Source: Acanthaster planci (taxonomy: Eukaryota; Echinodermata; Asteroidea; Valvatida; Acanthasteridae). Taken from it: a stretch of 23,955 bases of DNA. The stretch is from positions 139,880 through 163,834 of the forward strand of contig NW_019091648.1 in assembly GCF_001949145.1 (NCBI RefSeq), given 5' to 3'. The notes under the pieces were generated by a model that made no database searches, was not told the origin of the DNA, and worked only from the letters and a program-made list of their open reading frames with translations. The translations under genes and the position numbers were made by a program. Position 1 is the stretch's first letter. Every line of letters begins with the position of its first letter. This document shows, one piece after another, positions 1 through 8,484 of the stretch.

Positions 1-568
1 AATTAAAGTAATAGCTATTATTCTTAGAAAAAGGCATCCAAACTTCCAAAGTAAAATATCCAGGCACACGCAACCAGTAACATATCATTGTTATAAGTAA
101 ATGTACGTGTATATCCCTTACTCGTAGCGGGGTACAACTTGTCCTGGGTGCTGAATGAGGGCACAAAACTAATAATTTAATAAACAATATGTTTCAATAT
201 GCAAACTGCAAAACTGTTCAATTAAATACTTCAAGCAAGCTAAAGGGAGGGGGGGTTCAGGTTTAAAAAGAGACTGGGGATTTCATCTATGTCGTTGAAT
301 TTGCAACTGGCATGCATAATGTACAAGGTCTCATCCGGTGATTTTTGCCATGCTAAACCGACTATTTCGGTTAACTCAAACATTATTTTGAATTTTTGAT
401 TTGTCATTGTACAAACACAGGACAATGATGATATGTACAAGAATGGTGGAAGAATAGCAGGTACTGGTTAGAACTTAATTATGCATAAAATATGAACGAA
501 AACAGAACAACAGCACTTAAGAAATTTCGGAGACTTGCACAAAAATTGCCCAATCAAAGTAATATGAT
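1..568. other. AT-rich intronic stretch, no assigned gene
   Basis: No recognisable element was found. A 66-codon open frame on the minus strand (240-440, core FELTEIVGLAWQKSPDETLY) is the only protein-like stretch. It does not match the missing THOC3 C-terminus and lacks a good acceptor just upstream, so it is noted but not called. Confidence 0.4.
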
Positions 569-3056
569 TCAAGATGCATTGTCATGAAGGAATGTGAGAA
601 TGCCAATGTTTTTGGGTTTGAGGAGGGACCGCTTTGCATTCACAAAGTTGGAAGCCACGCTGAAAAGAAGCTCCGACAGCACACTTGCCCCAGGCACGCA
701 AAGGTGCTTTCTGGCCAACACGCTCAGCGAGGAGTAACGGTGGCTGTTCATTTGCCACCATCGAAGTGGGTCGTCATCAGCAGACAGCTTCCCTTCCGCC
801 AAGTAGCGCTCCACCTTTTGTTCGGCAACATACTCAGGAGATTTGTGTGCCGCTGCCGAATTGGCATCCTCGTCATCGCCGAACGTGTCTTGAAGCAATG
901 CGGCCAAAGTTTTGCATTTTTTGGGTTCGGGCTCCTCTGGGCTCGTTCCCACATTCTCCTCTGAATCGCTGGGCCCTGCTTCGTGTTGGGCAATCAATGC
1001 GGGCACGTGACGCTTGGCCAAGTCTATGACCCTCTCTTTTGCTGCTGCGTCTGGCAGAAAGGCAAGGCGTTTGTACCTCCCATCTAGAAAACTTGACAAG
1101 AGCAAAAATTGCGAATATCAAGGTCACCGTAGAAGTTGGAGATGATTTCTCGGATGTCTTCGTGCTTTTTATCGAGCACTCCTTCGATGTATCTGATAGC
1201 AGGTAAGACTCCAGACAGTGTGACGGAAGTCTCCCCTGAAAATAGCTTGGTAACCTTTTTCATTGGCTCTAGAATTTGAATAAGGTTTTCGACGATTGTG
1301 ACCTCTTTATCGGAAAGATCATGATCTTTCCGCTTTGAGGCCACAAGCATATTGCATATAGGTTGTTGCTGCTCAACGATTCTTGTTAGCAAATCGTAGG
1401 TTGAGCCCCATCGTGTCTCCACGTCCCGAATAAGCTTGTGAGACGGGAAATCCAGCGCTTCCTGTGCCTCAGTCAGCCCGTACTTGGCCTTGGCAGAACG
1501 TCTGACACCACTCCACTAGCTTGGAGCACCTTTCCAATGTTGTGTGAATACCACGGCAAGATAATCCAGCTTTTACTACAAGGTTTAGAGTATGCCCGAA
1601 ACATGGGACATTGGTGACTACCATCACTTCACGCACGGCCTTAGTGATGTTTGACGCATTGTCAGTCACGATGGCCGCAATTTTTGGTTTAGGGAGATGC
1701 CAGTCATCGATGATGGTTTCCAGTTTCTCGGCGATATGGGCATTGTCGTGAGGTGGAGGGAGTTCGGTGTTCTCGATGGTGAAGCGACCCAAATTCCAGT
1801 CGGGGGAGATGAAGTGTGCTGTCACACCGATATACTGATCGGATGCCCGGCTTGTCCACATGTCCATTGTCAGTGCTACAGACTGCGCTTCGACGAGAGC
1901 GGTTAAGACTGTGTCAGCCTTGATCTTGTCGTACAGCTGTGGGATGAGGGCTGACGAAAATGTCTTCCTCGGCGGCAGGGTATATCTCGGGTCGAACGCT
2001 TGCAGCATCTCCTGAAAGCCTTTTTCTTCTACCGTGTAGAGCGGTTTCATACCCCGGACCAAGAAATTGATGACACTCTTAGTCAACTGCTTGTGTCGTG
2101 TTGAAGATGTACTGTACGGCGTTTCTGATCGCACATTACCCTGTAGTTTAGTAATAAAAAAATATTGTTTGAACTGTTTAAGGAGTCCAAAGGGCGGGCA
2201 AAGAACCGAAGTAAAATATATCATCCACAGAACTTCGTTTCGTAAGAGTGGTGCTGGGCGTATAGTATACTCAAACTCACAGGTGACGTAGTTTGCACTT
2301 TGCACTTTCACTGACCGCATTAAAAAATCAAACAGCACATTCATACTACACAACGATACTATACAGAAAGTTTATGTTTCACTTCGTAAGCTCTACAGTT
2401 TTAAAGCTTATTTTTCATCAGTTTCCAGAATAAGTAGGCAGATTTGGCTAATTGACAACTGGGCATGATGCTGTTGCAGTAGCCTACAGCTTGATGTTTT
2501 AAAATTCAATGCAATTCCCGCATTGACCCATTCAAGGCAAAGACACCGAAAAAGGTCGCACCAAATATTTTTGGGAAACAAAAACACTTTCGGTGATCAA
2601 TTTTCACAGTAAATGATTCAAATGTACACTTACCAATATTGACTGCCATTGAAGTTCTTTCGGCTTTGAGGAAGAGGGTCTACAACTCTGGGAAGTCTCT
2701 GCAGACTTAGATCGACTCGGAGACGCTGATGTTGCTGTAGTCGAATGACTCGTATCAAGAGTACGCCACTCTCTCGTATGAATTGACTTCAGGTGTTTGT
2801 GCATCACCGAAGTACCCGAGCCATAAGGCAACTTCTTGCCGCACAAAGCACAGACAACTTTGCTCGCATTAAGCACTTCACCTGGCTTTTCGGGGTCTTG
2901 TTCAAACCCAAAGAAATTCCAAACTGGGGCTGAAGCCCCTCTCTTTGGTAGAAGATTTTTCTGCTGAAGCAGATTTGCCATTGCGTTGCCTACACCGACC
3001 GACTTAAATTTTTCTGCAGCAATTTTTCTCGGGTATGACTGAAGAATGATCCTCAT
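569..3056 (-). pseudogene. BED-finger hAT transposase gene, two exons, frameshifted
   Basis: Cut-and-paste transposase of the hAT superfamily (ZBED type). Exon 1 (3056-2634) carries a BED zinc finger: an aromatic WNFFGF start, then C-x2-C in CALCGK and H-x4-H in HKHLKSIH. Exon 2 (from 2140) holds the catalytic core: TMDMWTS with the first Asp (about 1840-1870), IVTDNASN with the second Asp, the CFGHTLNL motif, then ETRWGSTY at 1422-1400. The C-terminus (about 810-569) is the hAT dimerisation domain with DPLRWWQMN and KHLCVPGAS. Two single-base frame breaks, near 1500-1510 and near 1100 in a T run, split the gene into three frames. The final LFSVASNFVNAKRSLL block is degraded. The first Met at 3056 is taken as the start. 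Terminal inverted repeats and a target duplication were not found. Most likely a dead copy, although draft-assembly errors could account for some breaks. Confidence 0.87.
2141..2633 (-). other. Spliceosomal intron inside the hAT transposase gene
   Basis: The donor GTAAGTGT starts at 2633. The acceptor AG is at 2142-2141, preceded by a T-rich run and a TACTAAAC branch-point-like word. The donor falls after a complete codon (ending 2634), and exon 2 begins on a codon boundary at 2140, so the junction is phase 0 and the reading frame continues from the BED exon into the catalytic exon. The open frame between 2353 and 2141 is therefore intronic. Confidence 0.8.
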
Positions 3057-3179
3057 GTGGAAATGACCAAGGCGTTCTGTTTACACTTTCTGGAAGTATT
3101 TAGCGGCGGTTTCTTTTGGATCTGCTACACAAAAACTTCAAGGCAAACGAATCCGGCAGCATGAGCAGTTCGAGTTACA

Positions 3180-3290
3180 GATATGTTTTTGTACATCAAA
3201 GCCTATTCTTTCGGCGGGGAATTAATTATTCTTCGAGTTAAGCAGAGTTTCAAGTTAACTGACTTTGAGTTATCGAGATTTTACTGTACA
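3180..3290. repeat. Possible pogo/Tigger-like terminal repeat remnant
   Basis: Read on the minus strand from about 3290 the sequence begins CAGTAAAATCTCGATAACTC and continues with repeated AACTTGAA/TAACTCGAAG words. This resembles the outer end of pogo/Tigger-type elements, which insert at TA. Only one end is seen, and no transposase or opposite terminus was located nearby. Confidence 0.3.
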
Positions 3291-3448
3291 TCTTCAGTTT
3301 TATTTCTTTAGCTGGCGAATGGGGATTTATGTGAGATGCAGCCAGCAAAATGTCCGGACTGTCAGAAAATCATCAAAGTCAGACCATGGCACCTAGAAAG
3401 GCCAAACATTTATTTTTTACCACAAATGGCTGTCATTTATTACAGCTG

Positions 3449-3910
3449 TCAATGTGTGGATCCAGTCAACACAACAGCGGTAGATAGGAAAAGCCAGGAA
3501 ATCTGATTCCTGGGAATCAGGTGGGCCTGTACATTTTTGAAAGAACAGTGGTTATTAAGATTTGCCACTGGGTCACGTGTCAGCAGTATGTTAAACATTC
3601 TGACCATTTCTTTCATTAACGAATGTATCCACTTATCAACGGCAGAAAGTGTTTGCACCATGGACAACTCGTACTTAGAAGAAATAGCCACTGAGTGTTG
3701 GGACACCACACCTTCTCCACAATGTTCACTCTTAACAACATGACCAATGTCACACTCAGCTGAAGCTGCATGGCCCTGATCTGGTTCAGCTAAGTGGGGC
3801 CAAGTTCGATTGTCAGAATCCGATGACACATCTAGTAGACTGACACACCTTCTCAAGGGAGTCAGCCAGGTTTTCCTTCCAGCTCCGTTGTGTGTCAGAC
3901 AATCTGGCAT
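3449..3910 (-). other. Unidentified 153-codon open frame
   Basis: This is a moderately long open frame, with another open frame (4216-3920) directly upstream on the same strand. Composition looks protein-like (a mixed acidic/polar stretch SSDSDNRTWPHLAEPDQGH, then an amphipathic segment ending VDKWIHSLMKEM), but no domain, signal peptide or family signature is recognised. It may be part of an unknown element, an exon, or chance. Confidence 0.18.
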
Positions 3911-5332
3911 CCACCCAGGCTAGTCCCGTAAAATGGGAGTTATCCAAGTTTTCTCGGGCAGAATTGTTGGGGGTCCAGGGAGTGTCTTGTCATCCCCAGA
4001 GTGGCCCTTTTTTCTGCTACGTACCTTGGAGGGGCCAGAGACTGGAGACCAAGGGAGTGCAGCTCCAGACCCAGCATGGTGTGAACTCTTATTTCTTTGT
4101 TTACCGGGAGTAGAGGCTGGAGGCCTTAAGGGTTCAGCCCTATTCCCTGATTCCGATGTGCCACAGGCCCAGAAAGCATGTCTCCAGTACATGGGCAGCC
4201 CTCTCCAGATGAGCATCTCAACTTGACTCTAAAACATCTATTGTTAGTGATGCTGTTGGAAAGGGCCATGGAAATGAGGTGTAGCAGAGAAGGTTCTGAC
4301 GTGAAAGCCACCATCTGAGATGGCAATCATGGCACTTGATGAAGTAATTCACTGAAATTGGCATGGTAATAGCATCCTTCTGAGGAGAGTATTGGCAGAG
4401 TACTGTACGTGCACATGCACCAGTACATGGAGCTGGAGTGGGCACATAAAAGCATCTAACACCAGGGTAAGTTTGCTATGAAATCCAGAAGACAAAGCAA
4501 AGCCCAGGCTGGGTGGACTGTTGCAGCCACAAAGAAATGCACTTCCCAAGTGTAAAAAAAGTGTTCCAATGAGGGAGAAGCCCTACCAGTCTTCCTGTTA
4601 AGAGACGCTTTGAGAAATATTGGCTTCTATGAGGGGAACAAAGAAGACTTTTCGGCATTGTAAATAAAGCCAAGGTCTGGAGTGAGCTGTACAGTAGTGA
4701 AAAAGGGTCACTGCATTAGAAGGGCCCATGATCAACCCAGACTTCCAGGTATATACTTGTATACAAGTAAATGAATATCTGATGGAAAAGAGCTGTAGGA
4801 AGTACTTTGGTGATCCTCATGAATACTCACAGTGCTGTGGATAGGCCGACGGGAAAACACTCGTATTGATACTGTATGTCATGACCTGGTACATGTAAAG
4901 GAACTGTAGAAACTGTTTATGATTCCTATGGATGGATTATGGAGATAGGCATCAATCAGATGAAACAACATAGCCCATTAACACCGGGGAAACATTGTAA
5001 GACTGTAGCCACAGTCTTCATCCTGAAATGCTTCATCAGATGAAACCATTGAGGGGTTGAAGGTTGATGACTGGTTGCCGGTCACCAGACTGCTTTGGAG
5101 TCAGGTAGATGATCAAAGACTATGATTCTTTTCCCTTCAGAGATGCCATTTCCTTCTCCAAGGCCGGCTTGTAAAGTCTGAAAGGACTGACGAGAGAATC
5201 TGTGGTGTTGAGGGGGAGGACCGGTGAATTTGTGAACAAATTCCGAGTCAATGCCTCTACTGGTCCCAAGGCTTGTGGTACGTGAATTAGGCAGTAGTTG
5301 CTGCCCCTTTGGTCCACAGACCCTTTGTGATT
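3911..5332. other. Unassigned intronic sequence
   Basis: Overlapping short open frames occur on both strands, none with a recognisable domain. A small perfect hairpin (7-bp stem AGACTGT/ACAGTCT, 4-base loop) lies at 5000-5017, and the word ATCAGATGAAAC occurs twice (about 4955 and 5036). No terminal repeats or conserved exon were identified. Confidence 0.35.
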
Positions 5333-5899
5333 TTAACCTCTTGCCGCTGGGGGCTATGGTAGTGGAGCCATAGGCTTTATATTCATGGCCGAGGTCACCG
5401 AACTCGTACAAAGGAAACAGGGCCCTGTAACAAAAGACCGTACCCCGAACAAAGACCAGGCAGCTGGGCATTACCGACATCACTCTCAAAAGTGGAGATA
5501 ATCCAGCCTTGCTTTGAAACAGTAAACCATGGTTTGGGATGTTTAGAGTGAACGGATTACCACCGGGGACCACCGCAGCGATGAGCCACACAGCACCTCT
5601 GCACACTAATCTGGCCCCTATTGAAAAGAGTTCAGCATACACCGAGCCAGGTTCGTGAACAAAAGAAAGTTACAATCTGGGCTCTTTCCACAAGGCTACG
5701 GGCCTGGCTATAACACTCGGACATCAATGACGGTCACCTGTCAACTTAGAGTAGTGCCTAAAGATTACTTCATGTGGGTATAAACATCCATTAAATGAAA
5801 TGGTGAATTTTTTTAAGAATTTTGAAAACAGAAAAAATGATAATTATCCTGGCCCAGCATCATCAACATTGATAACTAACCATGGCGCGAAGTGGTTAA
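5333..5899 (+). mobile_element. TTAA-flanked MITE, copy A
   Basis: A non-autonomous element with TTAA at both edges (5333-5336 and 5896-5899). The left end reads TTAACCTCTTGCCGCTGGGG and the right end CATGGCGCGAAGTGGTTAA, forming imperfect inverted repeats of about 16-20 bp. The interior is shared with copies at 6203, 15790 and 23112, including acaaaggaaacagggcc, gataatccagc and gatgagccacacag. TTAA targets and such ends are typical of piggyBac-type elements. It encodes no protein; open frames crossing it are incidental. Confidence 0.85.
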
Positions 5900-6202
5900 G
5901 GGGCACTTTGATATATAGAGCGCCCCCCTGGTGGAAGGGACAAACTGAGGACTTAAGACAGACTCCAGGGGAGCTAACACAGGGTATAAGTGTAAAGTGC
6001 GATGTAAAGAGCAATGAAATGAACTTCTGCGTCTGTTGCCACTAATGTTAGTGTATCATTGGAGCAAAAGTTTACCTCAAATTTCATAACTGGTGAAATT
6101 TAATCAAAGATCTATATTCTGATTACCCACAACAAAGTTCTCATAAAATTTTACTTTGGCCAAATTTACTGATTTTTTTTCTTAAGTACAAAATAAACTC
6201 TT
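5900..6202. other. Spacer between MITE copies A and B
   Basis: No feature is visible in this 303-bp AT-rich spacer, apart from a CCCCCCTGG run near 5925. Confidence 0.4.
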
Positions 6203-6769
6203 TTAACCACTTGCCGCCGGGGTTGCTTGTACCAGACATGTATTCTTTATACAAGTGGCCCGGGTCTCTGAAATTGGACAAAGGGAACTGGGCCTTGTAA
6301 CAAAAGACCGTACTTGTAACAAAAGACCAGGCTGCAGGGAAATACCAACATTTTTTCACTCTCAATGGTGGAGATAATCCAGCCTTGTTTTGAAACAGTA
6401 TACCACAGTTTGGGGCATTTAGCACAAGTGGATTACCATCGGGGACAAAAGCACTCCACTATGGCAGTGATGAGCCACACAGTACTGCCGCACCCTAATC
6501 TGACCCCCACTGAAAAGAGGTCAGCAGTGCACTGTGCCAGGTTCGTGAATAAAAGAAAATTACGTAACACCGCACAATCTGGCCTCTTTTTACAAGGCAG
6601 CAGACCTGGCCGAAATACTCCAGCATCAATAGACTCTGTCTGTCAGATTAGAGCAGAAACCAGACAGTCCTTCGTGTGGGTGTATGTGTCCAGTAAATTT
6701 TGAAAACACAACATTATCCCATTCCATCATCATCAACATTCATAAATGTCCCCGGCGCGAAGTGGTTAA
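6203..6769 (+). mobile_element. TTAA-flanked MITE, copy B
   Basis: The best-preserved ends of the family: the left end is TTAACCACTTGCCGCCGGGG (6203-6222) and the right end CCCCGGCGCGAAGTGGTTAA (6750-6769), both with TTAA. Same orientation as copy A and similar length. The interior shares blocks with A, C and D (ctgtaacaaaagaccgt, ggagataatccagcc, gatgagccacacag). Coding capacity is absent. Confidence 0.87.
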
Positions 6770-7381
6770 AATGTAACCCAAAATAATTGTTTACAATTTA
6801 TTAGATGGGTATGTTAGTGGAGGTGATATTTATTCGTCAGAATTTATCAATTTTGAATTACTTCTGAAACGTCTTTGTGAGATTTTCTGAAATTTTTGCC
6901 TAATTTCCAGACACTAACGTGTTTGAATTTTTGAAAAAATTTCCTGACACTGATATTGTTCACAAAGGTGCAAAAGCTTGTATCCTATAAAAGTAAGAGG
7001 TTTTTGCAGCATTACTATGAAGAAAGTCAAGAAAACATCAAAGTGCCTCACATACTGTAATACTCTACATGTACTAGCATTTCAACTTTTTGGACTTTAA
7101 AATCTTAATTTGCAGATGTTTGCATGGTGTGGCTTATACTCCGTGCGGCCTATATTTTGAAAGTTACGGTACATTATCCTAGTTAAAGTAAGGGAAAAAT
7201 TTCAATATTTAACAAATTTCCACCATAGACATTGTACACGTTTTCTGAAAGGGAACTTGAATGCAATGATAAATTACAAAATAATTGTACAATTCAGCAA
7301 AAATAGCCTTTCTCTCTGGGGGATAGACAACATGCTTGGTTTCTTTACTTTTTTTCCAAACATAACAAAATTACACAGTAC
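6770..7381. other. AT-rich intron sequence downstream of the THOC3 exon
   Basis: No gene or complete element. It begins directly after MITE B and ends at the THOC3 donor GTACTG (7381). A GTGTGGCTTATACTCC / GTGCGGCCTATATT pair near 7125-7155 resembles a dispersed DNA-transposon word seen in other animal genomes, but is too short to assign. Confidence 0.35.
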
Positions 7382-7543
7382 CTTGAGAAAGTCCTCAGGC
7401 AAACAAGTTCTTTGACATCCCACAAACTGGCAAGAGCATCAGCACTTCCTGTTGCAAAGTACTTTCCAGTTGGGTCAAACTCAATGCAAATACAGTTGGC
7501 AGGGTGAGCATTGAGAACGTGAAGAGATTTCAGATCAGGATAG
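7382..7543 (-). CDS. THOC3: THOC3 internal exon (next WD40 blade)
   Basis: This 162-bp exon encodes the segment beginning YPDLKSLHVLNAHPANC and including FDPTGKYFATGSADAL and SLWDVKELVCLRTFS, the next part of the THOC3 propeller. The acceptor is ttcttcacag with AG at 7545-7544, and the donor is GTACTG starting at 7381. Both ends are in phase 2, so it joins in frame to the 22773-22977 exon (the split codon gives Ser) and leaves an Arg codon to finish in the following exon. The remaining C-terminal exons, which should encode a FSRLDWPVRTLSF-like segment and beyond, are not found in the 7.3 kb to the left, so the next intron must exceed that length or the gene copy is incomplete. Confidence 0.93.
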
Positions 7544-7689
7544 CTGTGAAGAAAATAAATAAACATGTGCATGTTTGTGCACGTGGAGCCGAAGAACCCA
7601 AGGACATACATGAAGGCAGATTGGTAATTTGTGTCTAATGGTAATTAATTAGCGCTGCAACATTATGACGTTACTCTTTGTTTACACGT

Positions 7690-7878
7690 GCACTTTACTA
7701 TGGCAGTGAGCTGGGATGCGATCCATCAAGCTCCCATAGAAATGTACACATGCAAACAAAGCGTGAAATCATTGTTACGCACAGACAATAAAGGTGTCAT
7801 GTGAGCACACAGTAAGCAAACGTAATATGGAAGAAAAGAATTACTTTTAAGTCTCGATATTTCCAACTTTGTAGACAC
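7690..7878 (+). pseudogene. DIRS-like retrotransposon, RNase H fragment (part 1)
   Basis: Degenerate plus-strand coding sequence resembling the RNase H part of DIRS-type (tyrosine-recombinase) retrotransposon pol. The clearest block is VKSLLRTDNKGVM, with the Asp-Asn of the RNase H active site at 7784, followed by KELLLSLDISNFVDT, the usual helix before the basic connection. In-frame stops interrupt it. It stops at the GTAGACAC word, where a hAT element begins, and resumes at 11781. Gag and reverse transcriptase are missing, so the element is 5'-truncated close to the THOC3 exon. Confidence 0.62.
7871..7878 (+). repeat. 8-bp target-site duplication, left copy
   Basis: GTAGACAC immediately precedes the left terminus of the hAT element and is repeated exactly at 11773-11780. 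An 8-bp duplication is the signature of hAT insertion. Confidence 0.9.
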
Positions 7879-8484
7879 TACCGCTGGGCGATTATCTCAA
7901 TTAATCCATTAATCGTGATTAGTTCCTCCTACTCGTTTCACTACTCGTGGATTTGCAACTAATCGATTAATCACACCAGCACGAATACATGTAGTAAATG
8001 TAGAATTATATGCGAGTAGTGATTATTATGGAGTACCGATTAAGTTACACACACTACTACACTGAACATGTACACTGTGAGAGTACAGGTGGTGACATGC
8101 CACTTTACACAATCATGATCCAGGGCACGCCTGCTGTATTTCGGCAGTCTCAACTGAGTTTAGCAGTGCCAAAATGACGTCGCGAGACTGTGGTTGCAAT
8201 CAGTCAGTTAGTGATGGATTATTTATACTGCCTCACATGCTCAAACAATGAATGAAAGCTGAACAACAATGTCTGTGGGCTATACTATTGAGAAGTTTAG
8301 GGAGGTTTTTTAGAACTTCAAAGAGTGAGAATATGGAATAAAAGTAACTGAGTAATCAGAATTTTTCCCACGTTTAAAGGCAAGAACTATTTTATTCAAA
8401 CAGTTTCAGACAAGCTAGCAGCTTTTTTATTTTAAAACGGAAGGAATCTGCAGTCTGTATTAGAGCCTCCACAACAAAGATTTA

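Noticed and set aside
240-440. Possible C-terminal exon of THOC3
   Set aside because: The translation does not resemble the expected remaining WD40 segment, and there is no good acceptor.
569-3056. Domesticated ZBED-type host gene
   Set aside because: Two frame breaks and a degraded C-terminal block argue for a dead transposon copy; no evidence of constraint can be seen.
5082-5642. 186-codon open frame on the minus strand
   Set aside because: It runs across MITE copy A, and parts of the same frame recur in the other MITE copies; it is incidental, not a gene.
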